Source: Actinoplanes flavus
GTDB taxonomy: Bacteria; Actinomycetota; Actinomycetes; Mycobacteriales; Micromonosporaceae
Length of the DNA stretch: 64,000 bases
Direction of reading: 5' to 3'
Assembly: GCF_017592555.1 (NCBI RefSeq)
Contig: NZ_JAGFNS010000013.1
Coordinates: 62,001 to 126,000 of the forward strand
Of this stretch, positions 9,483 through 21,527 are shown piece after piece. A program made the translations under genes and the position numbers. The notes under the pieces are model-generated. The model was not told the origin of the DNA, did not search any database, and saw only the letters and a list, made by a program, of their open reading frames with translations. Each line of letters opens with the position of its first letter. Position 1 is the stretch's first letter.

Positions 9483-10246
9483 CTAGACGGACCAGCCGAA
9501 GTGGTCCAGCGGCCCGGGTCCCGCCCCGAGCCGCCACTGAGCGCCACCACGCAGGCCGCGGTTCACGTACTCCTTGGCCGCCGCGACCGCCTCCGGAACC
9601 GCATCGCCGGCCGCCAGCCGCACCGCGATCGCCGACGAGAACGTGCAGCCCGAGCCGTGGTTGTTCACGGTCGCCACCGGCTCCCCGCGCAGCGGCGTGG
9701 TCTCCCCCGCGTAGTGCAGGACATCCAGCGCCAGCTCACTCCCGGTGACCACGACGGCACGCGGGCCACGCGCCGCCAGCTCGGCCGCCGCCGAGACCAT
9801 CTCCTCGGCCGTCTCGATCACCCTTCCGAGGAGGGCGCCGGCTTCGTGCCGGTTCGGTGTCAAGACGCAGGGGTACGCCGTGAGCACCCCGACCACATCG
9901 ACCTCGCCGAGCCGGCTGCCCGCGGTGGCCACCAGAACCGGATCGACGACGAGGTTCGGCAGCTCCGCGGCCCGGGCGGCGATCACCTTGGCCACCGCCG
10001 GGTCGGAGATCATCCCGACCTTCACGGCGGCCACCGGCAGGTCGGACAGCACGGCGTCGAGTTGCGCGGCCACGATCTCGGCGGGCACCGGGTGGATGGC
10101 CGTGACACCGAGCGTGTTCTGCGCGGTGATCGCCGTGATCACCGACGTGCCGAACGCCCCCAGCGCCGCGAACGTCTTCAGGTCCGCCTGGATCCCGGCG
10201 CCCCCACCGGAGTCCGACCCGGCGATCGTCAACACCACCGGCGGAG

Positions 10247-10250
<4 letters not shown>
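9483..10250 (-). CDS. thiD: Hydroxymethylpyrimidine/phosphomethylpyrimidine kinase ThiD
   Basis: ThiD phosphorylates HMP and then HMP phosphate to HMP pyrophosphate. The N-terminus [20 protein letters not shown] is the substrate-binding signature of the family. [15 protein letters not shown] near the C-terminus is the ribokinase-type anion hole (GSGCTF). The start is GTG at 10250 (or 10253), overlapping the TGA of the upstream thiE/tenI-like gene. The length, about 255 residues, is normal for a single-domain ThiD. Confidence 0.95.
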
Positions 10251-12849
<2,599 letters not shown>

Positions 12850-12853
<4 letters not shown>

Positions 12854-13434
12854 GGCAGAACCGCCAGGAATTCCGCGGCAGCTCCCTTCGGGTCCGCCGC
12901 GAAGGCGGAGACCGCCGCCACCCCGTGCACCGCGAGAAGCGGCACCCGGTCAGCGGTGATCCCACCGATCGCGAGGACCGGCGTACCCGGAACCGCCTCG
13001 GCGACCGCGGCGATCGCGGCCGGCCCGAGCGGTGGTGGCAGCCCGTCCTTGGTGGTGGTGTGGAACGCCGGCCCGGCGCCGAGGTAGCTCGCTCCGGCGG
13101 CGACGGCCGCGCGCGCGGCCGCGGGTGTCCGGCAGGTGGCGCCGACGATCGCGCCCGGCCCGAGAACCCGGCGGGCGGCCTCGACCGGCAGGTCGTCGGC
13201 GCCGACGTGGACGCCGTCCGCGCCCGCTGCCAGCGCCACCCCGACCCGATCGTTGACCAGGACCATCGTGCCGACCGGGCGGCAGATCTCCAGGGCCGCG
13301 ACGACCAGCGCGTACGCCGCGGCGTCGTGGGATTTCACCCGGATCTGCACCGCGATGTCGTCAAGCCCGGCGACACCACGGACAACGTCCAACGTGTCGG
13401 TTATGACATGTATGCGAGGGAACGCCACGTGCAT
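12850..13434 (-). CDS. thiE: Thiamine phosphate synthase ThiE
   Basis: ThiE joins HMP pyrophosphate and thiazole phosphate to thiamine phosphate. The 194-residue protein carries ADGVHVGADDLPVEAAR, GATCRTPAAARAA and SYLGAGPAFHTTTKDGLPP, then PVLAIGGIT, the canonical ThiE pattern. It is the first gene of the thiamine operon. The TPP riboswitch ends seven bases before its ATG, so the ribosome-binding site (AGGGAGGA) falls at the 3' edge of the aptamer. Confidence 0.93.
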
Positions 13435-13440
13435 GAAGCA

Positions 13441-13530
13441 CTCCTCCCTGCGCCGGCATTATCCGGATCAGGTTCGACGGTCGGGGGCCGCTTCAGCCCC
13501 CCTCTCAGCCCGGTGCCCGGACTCCCGTGG
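13441..13530 (-). promoter_or_regulatory. TPP riboswitch (THI element)
   Basis: On the minus strand the thiE leader contains the conserved CTGAGAGG, the GAACCTGATCCGGATAATGC core and GCGCAGGGAGG, in the order and spacing of the TPP aptamer, with a variable stem between them. The ribosome-binding site of thiE overlaps the 3' end, so control is probably at translation initiation (sequestration when TPP is bound). It lies in the 138-bp gap after the ABC-F gene and is the only such element visible for the seven-gene operon. Confidence 0.95.
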
Positions 13531-13572
13531 GGTTGGTGGTAATCGGACCCTAACCGGTCCGTGACAGGAAAA

Positions 13573-15219
13573 CTAGCGGACGTCCCAGACCGGTTCAGGG
13601 ACCTCCACAACTTCGTTGTCGCCCCTGAACAGCAGGAAACGGTCGAAGGAGCGGGTGAACCAGCGGTCGTGCGTGACAGCGATCACCGTGCCGTCGAACG
13701 CCTTCAGCCCCTCCTCCAGCGCTTCCGCCGAGGCCAGGTCCAGGTTGTCGGTCGGCTCGTCGAGCAGCAGCAGGGTGGCCCCCGACAACTCCAGCAGCAG
13801 CACCAGGAACCGTGCCTGCTGTCCACCGGAGAGCGTGCCGAACCGCTGGTCGCCCTGGGCGGCCAGCTCGTACCGGTTGAGCGCCTTCATCGCGCCGGCC
13901 CGGTCCGTCCCGGAGCGGTGCTCGTCGCCCCGCCACAGGATCTCGACGAGCGTCTTCTCCACCAGCTCCGGCCGGTCGTGGGTCTGCGAGAAGTGCCCCG
14001 GCCGGACCCGGGCGCCGAGCCTCGCCACCCCGTCGTGGGACACGTACGCCAGCGGCGCCCCGTCCACCGGCTTGTGCTCCAGATCCGGGTCGCTGCCGCC
14101 GGCCGCGAGCAGCCGCAGGAAGTGCGACTTGCCGGTGCCGTTGGCGCCCAGCACCGCGACCCGGTCGCCGTACCAGATCTCGCAGTCGAACGGGAACGTC
14201 AGGTTCTCCAGCTCGAGCTGCTCGCAGATGACCGCCCGCTTCCCGGTACGCCCACCGCGCAGGTTCATCTTCACCGCCTGGTCCTTGGGCGGCAGTGGCG
14301 GCGGCCCGGCCTCCTCGAACTTGCGGAGCCGGGTCTGCGCGGCCTGGTAGCGCGAGGCCAGCCCGTCGTTGAAGGCCGCCTTGTTCCGCAGCGTGAGCAC
14401 GAGTTCCTTGAGCTTCTCGTGCTCCTCGTCCCAGCGCCGCCGGTTCTCCTCGAGCCGTTCGTGCCGGTGCACCCGGGCCTCGTGCCAGGAGGCGAACCCG
14501 GCCGGATGGGTCCACGCGCCGCCACCCTCGACGGCGACCACCCGGTCCGCGGTCTGGGCCAGCAGCTCCCGGTCGTGCGAGACGTACAGCACCGACTTGT
14601 TCGACTCGCGCAGCCGCTGCTCCAGCCAGCGTTTGGCGGGCACGTCGAGGAAGTTGTCCGGCTCGTCCAGCAGCAGCACCTCGTCGGCGCCGCGGAGCAG
14701 CAGGTCGAGGGCGAACCGCTTCTGCTCGCCGCCGGAGAGGGTCCGCACGATCCGGTGCCGGGTCTCCTCCCATGGCCGGCCGAGGATGGACACCGCCACC
14801 GTGTCGAACAGCACCTCGGCGTCGTACCCGCCGACCTCACCCCAGCCGGCGAGCGCGTTCGCGTACGCGATCTGGGTCTTCTCGGTCTCGTCGAGGGCCG
14901 CGGTGGCCGTGCGCAGTCGCTCGCCCGCCGCGCGCAGCGCCGGCTGCACCAGCGACAGCGCGAGATCCTCGAGGGTGCGGTCGTCGCCGATCATCCCGAT
15001 GAACTGCCGCATCACACCGAGCCCACCGGACCGCGCGATCACGCCGCTCTGCGTCGGGATGTCACCCGCCACCATCCGCATGAGCGTGGTCTTGCCGGCG
15101 CCGTTGGGTCCGACGAGCGCCACCTTCGCGCCCTCGCCGACCCGGAACGACACGTCGGTGAAGAGCTCACGCCCGTCCGGGAGCACGAACCCGGCACCGG
15201 CGACATCCACGTAACCCAT
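13573..15219 (-). CDS. ABC-F family ATP-binding protein
   Basis: This soluble protein of about 548 residues has two ABC domains and no membrane part. Walker A GPNGAGKTT and signature LSGGEQKR are in the first, GANGTGKS and LSGGQQAR in the second, with Walker B LLLDEPDNFLD and LLLDEPTDNLD. The linker between them is long, charged and helical, as in ABC-F proteins, which act on the ribosome as translation factors or antibiotic-protection proteins. The ATG at 15219 (GYVDVAGAG) has GGGAGG nine bases upstream. Which subfamily it belongs to cannot be decided here. It ends shortly before the thiamine riboswitch. Confidence 0.9.
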   Translation of the reverse strand: MGYVDVAGAGFVLPDGRELFTDVSFRVGEGAKVALVGPNGAGKTTLMRMVAGDIPTQSGVIARSGGLGVMRQFIGMIGDDRTLEDLALSLVQPALRAAGERLRTATAALDETEKTQIAYANALAGWGEVGGYDAEVLFDTVAVSILGRPWEETRHRIVRTLSGGEQKRFALDLLLRGADEVLLLDEPDNFLDVPAKRWLEQRLRESNKSVLYVSHDRELLAQTADRVVAVEGGGAWTHPAGFASWHEARVHRHERLEENRRRWDEEHEKLKELVLTLRNKAAFNDGLASRYQAAQTRLRKFEEAGPPPLPPKDQAVKMNLRGGRTGKRAVICEQLELENLTFPFDCEIWYGDRVAVLGANGTGKSHFLRLLAAGGSDPDLEHKPVDGAPLAYVSHDGVARLGARVRPGHFSQTHDRPELVEKTLVEILWRGDEHRSGTDRAGAMKALNRYELAAQGDQRFGTLSGGQQARFLVLLLELSGATLLLLDEPTDNLDLASAEALEEGLKAFDGTVIAVTHDRWFTRSFDRFLLFRGDNEVVEVPEPVWDVR

Positions 15220-15247
15220 GCCGGGCATCCTCCCTGTACGGACCGGA

Positions 15248-15931
15248 TCAGTCAGTCGATTTTCCGGTGACCCGCAGCACCCGGAAACCGCGCTGGCTGG
15301 CCGTCCGCTCGACCGTCCAGCCGAGCCCGGCGAGCCAGGAGTGCAGCGAGTCGCCACCCAGGTTCCGGTTGATCACCAACCAGGCGACCCCGTCCGGGGC
15401 GAGCCGGGGCAGCCAGCGCTCCAGCAGCGTGTGCAGCCCGGCCTTGCCGATGTGGGTGGGCGGATTGCTCCAGATCTCGGTGAAGGTGACGTCGGCCGGC
15501 ACCTCCTCCGGGGCCCGCACCAGCACCCGGCCGGCCAGACCGAGCCGTTCGGCGTTCTCGCTCGCCAGGTCACGGGCCCGCGCGTTGACGTCGACGGCGT
15601 AGACGGTGGCGCCCGGCGCCTCACTGGCCAGCACGCACGCGATCGGGCCGTAGCCGCAGCCCAGGTCGAGCAGCGTGCCCTCGGTGACGGCGCCCGGCAG
15701 CCCGGCCTTGCGCAGCAGGACCGCGGTGCCCGGGTCGAGCCGGCCGGCCGAGAAGACCCCGGAGGCGACGGCCAGACGGTAGTCCCGGCCGGCGACGTTG
15801 AACTCGATCTCACCGCGGCGCATCGGCGCGTCCGGCTCGGCGGAGAAGTAGTGGTCGGCGCTCACCGGCCCAGTCTCCCGCGCAACGGAGGACACGACGG
15901 CGGCGGGGTGGCGGACACCGTGTGCGTTCAT
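15248..15931 (-). CDS. Class I SAM-dependent methyltransferase (RsmC/RlmG-like small domain)
   Basis: The SAM-binding motif I is LLDLGCGYGPIACVLA and the catalytic motif is NPPTH (NPP[FYWH] class), so the product is probably an N-methyltransferase acting on a nucleobase, most likely in rRNA. The best start may be the GTG at 15865 (SADHYFSAEPD), about 205 residues, because GGGAGA precedes it; the ATG at 15931 gives a low-complexity N-terminal extension. It lies 28 bp before the ABC-F gene and may be cotranscribed with it. Confidence 0.8.
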   Translation of the reverse strand: MNAHGVRHPAAVVSSVARETGPVSADHYFSAEPDAPMRRGEIEFNVAGRDYRLAVASGVFSAGRLDPGTAVLLRKAGLPGAVTEGTLLDLGCGYGPIACVLASEAPGATVYAVDVNARARDLASENAERLGLAGRVLVRAPEEVPADVTFTEIWSNPPTHIGKAGLHTLLERWLPRLAPDGVAWLVINRNLGGDSLHSWLAGLGWTVERTASQRGFRVLRVTGKSTD

Positions 15932-15960
15932 AGATCAGTGTGCGCGCCTAGCTTGAGCGC

Positions 15961-16689
15961 ATGCGGCACGCCACCCCCGGCCTGATCCGGCTTTCCACGC
16001 CGAGCCGCCATCGACGGCCGGCCCGGTCCCAACGGCACGCCTGGCGTGAACCGTATCGGACCGCTCACCTGCTGACCCGCGGTCTGGCCGCGCTGATCGT
16101 GCTCGGCATCTGCGTGATGCTGGGCGTCCTGTTCGTCGCCGACGAGCGTGACGCCACCCCGCGCCGGCTCGCCGCCGCCGAGATCGACCAGCTCATCGCC
16201 TCCCGTGCGGTGGATCCCGAGCCGCTCACCGAGGCCGAGGTCTTCCCCGGCGGCTCCATCGCCTTCGGCGTGCGGGAGACCGGCCTCACGGCCGACTGCA
16301 CGGTCGCGGTCACCGGCGCCCTGCGCTTCACCCTTCAGCGGTACGGGTGCTCGCAGGCGGTCCGGGCCGCTCTCACCGTCCCGTACGCCGACTACCGGGT
16401 GACCGCCGGCATGCTGAACCTGCCGGACGCCACCGGCGCGACGGCCGTCGCGGATCAGGTCCGTCACCTGGTCGAGTCGGGTGACGGCGGGTTCGCGCAG
16501 ATGTCCGGCGAGGCGACCGGCGCGGGCACCCCGGTGGTGTGGCGGACCCGCGGCCACTACCTGATGTACTGCGTGATCACCGGCCCGGACGGCGCCCTGG
16601 TCCCGGCCGACGAACCGCGGCTCGACCAGCTCACCCACGACCTGCTCGACGTCCACCTGAGCGAGACGGTCCTGTCCCGCCGCCCCTGA
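15961..16689 (+). CDS. Hypothetical single-pass membrane protein
   Basis: No family is recognised. The 242-residue product has a basic N-terminus of about 40 residues, one clear membrane helix near residues 42-60 (LAALIVLGICVMLGVLFVA), and an outer domain of about 180 residues with three cysteines (TADCT, YGCSQ, MYCVI). The topology suggests the domain is extracytoplasmic. It is transcribed away from the methyltransferase gene and converges on truA with only 8 bp between stops. Confidence 0.65.
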   Translation: MRHATPGLIRLSTPSRHRRPARSQRHAWREPYRTAHLLTRGLAALIVLGICVMLGVLFVADERDATPRRLAAAEIDQLIASRAVDPEPLTEAEVFPGGSIAFGVRETGLTADCTVAVTGALRFTLQRYGCSQAVRAALTVPYADYRVTAGMLNLPDATGATAVADQVRHLVESGDGGFAQMSGEATGAGTPVVWRTRGHYLMYCVITGPDGALVPADEPRLDQLTHDLLDVHLSETVLSRRP

Positions 16690-16697
16690 GGTCCGGG

Positions 16698-17513
16698 TCA
16701 GGCGCGCAGCCGACGGGTCGCCTCGGCGCGGGCCGCGTACTCCGCCTCGCCCGGATACCCGACCGCCACCAGGGTGAGCCCGTGCGCCGGAGCCACCACC
16801 ACGTCGTTGGACCGCTGCCGCAGCGTGAGCAGCGCGGCCGGCCACTCCGGATCCCGGCGCCCGTCCCCCACCGTGAGCATCGCCCCGACCAGGCTGCGCA
16901 CCATGGCCTGGCAGAACGCGTCGGCCTGCACGGTCGCCACGCAGACCCCGTCCGGGTCGCGGCGCCAGTCCAGCCGGTTGATCGCCCGGATCGTGGTGGC
17001 GTGCTCCTTGCGCTTGCAGAACGCCGCGAAGTCGTGCTCACCCAGCAGCCCGGCCGCGGCGGCGTTGAGCCGGTCCAGGTCGAGCGGGCGCACCCAGCCG
17101 AGCGTGTCGTGACGGCGCAGCGGCTCCGGGCCCCACGGCGTGTCCGCGACGCGGTACTCGTACCGCCGGAAGGTGGCCGAGAACCGGGCGTCGAAGGTGT
17201 CCGGCACCGGCGCCAGTGCCCGTACCCGGGCGTCCGGCGGCATCAGCGCGGCGAGACGCCGCAACAGCGACGACTCCAGCTCGGTCCAGCGGTCGGCCGG
17301 CAGATCCACGTGGCAGACCTGGCCGGTGGCGTGCACCCCGGCGTCGGTGCGGCCGGCCACGGTGAGCCCGAGGGCCGTCTCCGGCCCCAGCAGGCGGGCG
17401 AAGGCCTCGGTCAGAACCCCGGCGACGGTACGGCGTGACGGCTGTGCCGCCCAGCCGGAGAAGTCGGCGCCGTCGTACGACACGTCCAGCCGCAGCCGAA
17501 TCGTCTCCGTCAT
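16698..17513 (-). CDS. truA: tRNA pseudouridine(38-40) synthase TruA
   Basis: TruA converts uridines 38-40 of the tRNA anticodon stem to pseudouridine. The protein of 271 residues starts LRLDVSYDGADFSGWAAQ and carries the catalytic aspartate in AGRTDAGVHATGQV. ARFSATFRRYEYRV and VQADAFCQAMVRSLVG are further family motifs. The ATG at 17513 fits the family start; upstream codons would add an unrelated extension. Its position downstream of rplQ is the usual actinobacterial arrangement, here separated by a strong hairpin. Confidence 0.95.
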   Translation of the reverse strand: MTETIRLRLDVSYDGADFSGWAAQPSRRTVAGVLTEAFARLLGPETALGLTVAGRTDAGVHATGQVCHVDLPADRWTELESSLLRRLAALMPPDARVRALAPVPDTFDARFSATFRRYEYRVADTPWGPEPLRRHDTLGWVRPLDLDRLNAAAAGLLGEHDFAAFCKRKEHATTIRAINRLDWRRDPDGVCVATVQADAFCQAMVRSLVGAMLTVGDGRRDPEWPAALLTLRQRSNDVVVAPAHGLTLVAVGYPGEAEYAARAEATRRLRA

Positions 17514-17553
17514 TACCGTCCTCGCCCGTACGAATGAATGGTCGTGCAGAGAA

Positions 17554-17584
17554 AGGCCCGGCACCCAGAGTGGGTGCCGGGCCT
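17554..17584 (-). terminator. Terminator after rplQ
   Basis: A perfect 14-bp stem (17554-17567 with 17571-17584) and 3-nt loop, followed on the minus strand by TTTCTCT. It would end the infA-rplQ transcript before truA. Confidence 0.8.
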
Positions 17585-17598
17585 CTCAATGATCGAAC

Positions 17599-18162
17599 TC
17601 AGGCCTTGGTGTCGTCGCCCTCGGCCTGGTCGCCCGGGCCCTCGGCGCCCTTGTCACCGGAAGCGTTCACCGGCGGCTCGGCGTCCTGGTCGGCGTCGGT
17701 GCTGGCGGGCACCTCCTCCTCGGGCGCGAGCGCCTCGACCTTGGCCTGCTGCGCGGCGGCCTTGCGGGCCTCCTTCGACGGGCCGGAGGTGGTGGCCGCG
17801 ACCTGCAGCTCCTCGACCAGCTCGATGACCGCCATGGGGGCGGCGTCACCCTTGCGGGGGCCGATCTTGGTGATGCGGGTGTACCCACCGGGGCGGTTGG
17901 AGTACCGCGGAGCGATCTGCTCGAACAGGGCGTACACGACGTCCTTGTCCTTCACGACGGTCAGCACCCGGCGACGGGCGTGCAGGTCGCCGCGCTTGGC
18001 CTTCGTGACCAGCTGCTCGGCCAGCGGGCGCAGCCGCTTGGCCTTCGACTCGGTGGTCTTGATCTTCCCGTGCCGGAAGAGCTCGGTGGCCAGGTTGGCC
18101 AGGATGAGCTTCTCGTGAGCCGGGCTGCCGCCGAGGCGGGCACCCTTGGTGGGCGTGGGCAT
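17599..18162 (-). CDS. rplQ: 50S ribosomal protein L17
   Basis: Residues 1-120 are a normal L17: [40 protein letters not shown] and [20 protein letters not shown]. Residues 125-187 are an Ala/Glu/Asp-rich tail without structure-forming pattern, an extension often seen in actinobacteria. It is the last gene of the infA-rpoA unit, 36 bp after rpoA, and is followed by a terminator hairpin. Confidence 0.95.
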   Translation of the reverse strand: MPTPTKGARLGGSPAHEKLILANLATELFRHGKIKTTESKAKRLRPLAEQLVTKAKRGDLHARRRVLTVVKDKDVVYALFEQIAPRYSNRPGGYTRITKIGPRKGDAAPMAVIELVEELQVAATTSGPSKEARKAAAQQAKVEALAPEEEVPASTDADQDAEPPVNASGDKGAEGPGDQAEGDDTKA

Positions 18163-18198
18163 TTCCGATGCTCCTTGAAATGTGGCGCAGCCGAGCTC

Positions 18199-19221
18199 TT
18201 AGAGCTGCTCGGTCTCGCGGTAGTCGTCGGTGTCGTAGTCCACGTCGCCGAACGAGTCGACCACGTGCGCGGGGTCGAAGGACGGCGCGCTGTCCTTCAG
18301 GCCCAGGCCCATTCCGGCGAGCTTCATCTTGACCTCGTCGATCGACTTCTGGCCGAAGTTCCGGATGTCCAGAAGGTCGGCCTCGGTACGCCCTATCAAT
18401 TCGCCCACCGAGTTGATGCCCTCACGCTTGAGGCAGTTGTACGACCGGACGGTGAGGTCCAGCTCCTCGATCGGAAGGGCCAGGTCGGCAGCGAGCTGCG
18501 CGTCCTGCGGCGACGGGCCGATGTCGATGCCCTCGGCGGTCTCGTCCAGCTCACGGCAGAGGCCGAAGAGCTCGACGAGGGTCGAGCCGGCCGAGGCCAG
18601 CGCGGTCCGGGGGGAGATCGACGCCTTCGACTCGACGTCGATGATCAGGCGGTCGAAGTCGGTGCGCTGCTCGACACGGGTCGCCTCGACGCGGTAGGTG
18701 ACCTTGAGCACCGGCGAGTAGATCGAGTCGACCGGGATCCGGCCGATCTCGGCGCCGGCGTTCTTGTTCTGCGCCGCGGTGACGTAGCCACGACCGCGCT
18801 CGACGGTCAGCTCCATGTCCAGGCGGCCCTTGCTGTTCAGGGTCGCCAGCTTCAGATCGGGGTTGTGCACCGAGACACCGGCCGGGGGCTGGATGTCGCC
18901 GGCGGTCACGTCGCCCGGGCCCTGCTTGCGCAGGTACATGCTGACCGGCTCGTCGTGCTCGGAGCTGACGGTCAGTTCCTTGACGTTCATGACCAGCTCG
19001 ACCACGTCCTCCTTGACACCGGGGATCGTGGTGAACTCGTGCAGCACGCCGTCGATCTTGATGCTGGTGACCGCCGCGCCCGGGATGGACGACAGCAGGG
19101 TCCGCCGCAGTGAGTTACCGAGGGTGTAGCCGAAGCCCGGCTCCAGAGGCTCGATGGTGAACCGGGAGCGGGTCTCGCTGAGCGACTCCTCCGAGAGGGT
19201 CGGCCGCTGGCTGATGAGCAC
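18199..19221 (-). CDS. rpoA: RNA polymerase alpha subunit
   Basis: The 340-residue protein has the dimerising N-terminal domain ([20 protein letters not shown]) and, after an acidic linker, the C-terminal domain ([20 protein letters not shown] and [18 protein letters not shown]) that contacts UP elements and activators. It nucleates assembly of the polymerase with the beta and beta' subunits encoded at 41-48 kb of this window. Confidence 0.97.
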   Translation of the reverse strand: MLISQRPTLSEESLSETRSRFTIEPLEPGFGYTLGNSLRRTLLSSIPGAAVTSIKIDGVLHEFTTIPGVKEDVVELVMNVKELTVSSEHDEPVSMYLRKQGPGDVTAGDIQPPAGVSVHNPDLKLATLNSKGRLDMELTVERGRGYVTAAQNKNAGAEIGRIPVDSIYSPVLKVTYRVEATRVEQRTDFDRLIIDVESKASISPRTALASAGSTLVELFGLCRELDETAEGIDIGPSPQDAQLAADLALPIEELDLTVRSYNCLKREGINSVGELIGRTEADLLDIRNFGQKSIDEVKMKLAGMGLGLKDSAPSFDPAHVVDSFGDVDYDTDDYRETEQL

Positions 19222-19270
19222 GCTGTTCTTCTTTCTGTCGGGCCACCCGCTATTTGATGGCCGTCCGTTT

Positions 19271-19299
19271 TGCCCGGCGCCTCGAAGAAGCGCCGGGCA
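19271..19299 (-). other. Intercistronic hairpin between rpsD and rpoA
   Basis: A 10-bp GC stem (19271-19280 with 19290-19299) with a 9-nt loop lies in the 84-bp gap after rpsD. No T-run follows on the minus strand, so it is more likely an RNA-processing or stability element than a full terminator. Confidence 0.55.
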
Positions 19300-19305
19300 A
19301 CCCTG

Positions 19306-19932
19306 TTACTTGGAGTAAAGCTCCACGATCAGCTGCTCCTGGACCTGGGTGTCGATGACACCGCGGGCCGGAAGCGTGTGGACCAGGATCTTCATCTCGC
19401 TGGGGATCGGCTCCAGCCACGCCGGGACCGGACGGGAACCCGCCTGCGCCTGCGCGACGACGAAGGGCGTGAGCTCCTTCGACTTCTCGCGCAGGGTGAC
19501 GATGTCCTTCTCCTTCACCCGGTACGACGGGATGTCGACCTTCACGCCGTTGACCAGGAAGTGGCCGTGCTTGACCAGCTGCCGGGCCATGTCGCGGGAC
19601 GCGGCGTAGCCGGCCCGGTAGACGACGTTGTCCAGACGGGACTCGAGGATCTGGAGCAGCACCTCACCGGTCTTGCCGGGCTTGGTGACAGCCTCCTCGT
19701 AGTAACCGCGGAACTGCTTCTCGAGCACGCCGTACGCGCGACGCGCCTTCTGCTTCTCACGGTGCTGGAGCAGGTACTCGGTCTCCTTGGTCCGACCACG
19801 GCCGTGCTGGCCGGGCGGGAAGGGACGCGACTCGAACGGGCACTTCGGCCCGTCGCACTTGCTGCCCTTGAGGAACAGCTTCATCTTCTCGCGGCGGCAC
19901 CGCTTGCAGTCCGCTCCGGTGTAGCGAGCCAT
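19306..19932 (-). CDS. rpsD: 30S ribosomal protein S4
   Basis: A 208-residue S4 with the S4 RNA-binding domain at LESRLDNVVYRAGYAASRDM to VDIPSYRVKEKD. The N-terminus keeps four cysteines (CKRCRREK, CDGPKCPFE) able to bind zinc, the C+ form. S4 is a primary binder of 16S rRNA and a repressor of its own operon in several bacteria; no such leader can be identified here. Confidence 0.96.
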   Translation of the reverse strand: MARYTGADCKRCRREKMKLFLKGSKCDGPKCPFESRPFPPGQHGRGRTKETEYLLQHREKQKARRAYGVLEKQFRGYYEEAVTKPGKTGEVLLQILESRLDNVVYRAGYAASRDMARQLVKHGHFLVNGVKVDIPSYRVKEKDIVTLREKSKELTPFVVAQAQAGSRPVPAWLEPIPSEMKILVHTLPARGVIDTQVQEQLIVELYSK

Positions 19933-19944
19933 CTCAGCTCCTCC

Positions 19945-20352
19945 TTAAACCCGGCGGCGCTTCGGCGGGCGGCATCCGTTGTGCGGCTGCGGCGTGACGT
20001 CGGAGATCTGCCCGACCTCGAGGCCGGCGGCCTGCAGCGAACGGATGGCGGTCTCCCGGCCGGAGCCGGGGCCCTTCACGAAGACGTCGACCTTGCGCAT
20101 GCCGTGCTCCATGGCACGACGGGCGGCCGCCTCGGCAGCGAGCTGCGCGGCGAACGGGGTCGACTTGCGGGAGCCCTTGAAGCCCACCTGGCCGGACGAG
20201 GCCCAGGAGATGACCGCACCGGTCGGGTCGGTGATCGACACGATGGTGTTGTTGAAGGTGCTCTTGATGTGCGCCTGCCCGTGGGCGACGTTCTTGCGTT
20301 CCTTGCGCCGGACCTTCTTTACAGCGGCCCCAGCGCGTGCCTTCGGTGGCAT
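19945..20352 (-). CDS. rpsK: 30S ribosomal protein S11
   Basis: A 135-residue S11: basic N-terminus, then [38 protein letters not shown] and the C-terminal [20 protein letters not shown]. It forms part of the 30S platform beside the decoding site. It sits 17 bp after rpsM and 12 bp before rpsD. Confidence 0.97.
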   Translation of the reverse strand: MPPKARAGAAVKKVRRKERKNVAHGQAHIKSTFNNTIVSITDPTGAVISWASSGQVGFKGSRKSTPFAAQLAAEAAARRAMEHGMRKVDVFVKGPGSGRETAIRSLQAAGLEVGQISDVTPQPHNGCRPPKRRRV

Positions 20353-20369
20353 AAGTCAGTGCGCTCCTA

Positions 20370-20750
20370 TTACTTCCGACCGGGCTTCTTCTTACCGGCG
20401 ACCGTGCGCTTCGGACCCTTGCGGGTACGAGCGTTGGTACGGGTCCGCTGGCCCCGGACGGGCAGACCCTTGCGGTGGCGGATACCGGCGTAGCAGCCGA
20501 TCTCGACCTTGCGGCGGATGTCCGCGGCGACCTCGCGGCGCAGGTCGCCCTCAACCTTGAAGTTGGCCTCGATGTAGTCGCGGAGCTGAACCAGCTCCTC
20601 GTCCGAGAGGTCCTTGGCGCGCTTGTTCAGGTCAATCGCGGTCGCGGTCAGTGCCTCGACCGCGCGCGTACGGCCGATGCCGTAGATGTAGGTGAGCGCG
20701 ATCTCCATCCGCTTTTCGCGGGGAAGATCGACGCCGACGAGACGAGCCAT
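20370..20750 (-). CDS. rpsM: 30S ribosomal protein S13
   Basis: A 126-residue S13 starting [20 protein letters not shown], with [10 protein letters not shown], the helix-hairpin-helix region and the basic tail [18 protein letters not shown] that contacts P-site tRNA. The ATG at 20750 is the family start; the frame is open upstream but that extension is not S13-like. Upstream is rpmJ, 149 bp away. Confidence 0.97.
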   Translation of the reverse strand: MARLVGVDLPREKRMEIALTYIYGIGRTRAVEALTATAIDLNKRAKDLSDEELVQLRDYIEANFKVEGDLRREVAADIRRKVEIGCYAGIRHRKGLPVRGQRTRTNARTRKGPKRTVAGKKKPGRK

Positions 20751-20899
20751 TGCTGGGCGTACTCCTCGTTGTGATCGCGGAGGTCTGTGCCCGTCCCACC
20801 CCACCTGCCCTGGCGGGCCCCGGCCTCCGACCGGGGGTACAGCCGTGGACAGCCACGACCGGGACGAGCTTCTTCAGTGGTGCGGATCCTGCGCGGGAC

Positions 20900-21016
20900 T
20901 CAGCCCTGGCGCTGCTTGTGGCGCGGGTCGGTGGAGCAGATGACCATGACCCGGCCGTGCCGCCGGATGACCCGGCAGTTGTTGCAGATCCGCTTGACGC
21001 TCGGCTTGACCTTCAC
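20900..21016 (-). CDS. rpmJ: 50S ribosomal protein L36
   Basis: A 38-codon gene reading (GTG start) [20 protein letters not shown] and ending [11 protein letters not shown]. The four zinc ligands are present (CNNC, then C27 in VICS and H33), so this is the zinc-binding form. It lies between infA and rpsM in the usual order. The GTG follows 52 bp after the infA stop. Confidence 0.95.
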   Translation of the reverse strand: MKVKPSVKRICNNCRVIRRHGRVMVICSTDPRHKQRQG

Positions 21017-21068
21017 GGTTTGCCTTAACTCTCAGTCAGACGGGTTGGGAAAACCCCGCGACCCTTGG

Positions 21069-21290
21069 TTACTTGTAGCGGTAGACGATGCGCCCACGGG
21101 TCAGGTCGTACGGCGACAGCTCGACGACGACCCTGTCCTCGGGAAGGATGCGGATGTAGTGCTGGCGCATCTTCCCGGAGATGTGTGCCAGGACCTTGTG
21201 ACCATTGGCGAGCTCAACGCGGAACATGGCGTTCGGCAGGGGCTCGATCACTCGGCCTTCGATCTCGATGGCTCCGTCTTTCTTTGGCAT
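21069..21290 (-). CDS. infA: Translation initiation factor IF-1
   Basis: A 73-residue single S1/OB-fold protein starting [20 protein letters not shown] and ending [13 protein letters not shown]-1 binds the A site of the 30S subunit during initiation. The ATG at 21290 gives the exact family length. It is the first gene of the infA-rpmJ-rpsM-rpsK-rpsD-rpoA-rplQ unit and has its own promoter about 150 bp upstream. Confidence 0.97.
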   Translation of the reverse strand: MPKKDGAIEIEGRVIEPLPNAMFRVELANGHKVLAHISGKMRQHYIRILPEDRVVVELSPYDLTRGRIVYRYK

Positions 21291-21436
21291 GTCCTCCGCT
21301 ACCTGACATCGGGTTCTTGGGGCAGGCTTGCGCAACGTCGTTTCCGGGCCGAAATGACCCGGACCAGCCACGGCTCCCCCCGGTTCCTCGAAGCGCTTGA
21401 GGACATGAGGGAGTGGACGCTACGCGCCAGCGAGCC

Positions 21437-21465
21437 AGTCTACGCGCCCGTAACAGCGACGCCAA
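21437..21465 (-). promoter_or_regulatory. Promoter of the infA-rplQ unit
   Basis: On the minus strand TTGGCG (21460-21465) and TAGACT (21437-21442) are 17 bp apart, close to the housekeeping consensus, and lie about 150 bp before the infA start in the gap after the DUF1707 gene. Confidence 0.65.
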
Positions 21466-21527
21466 ACCGAGGGTTGCGTAACCCGCTGTCGGGCGTGTTC
21501 GTGACAGGCAACTCGACCATATCGGCC

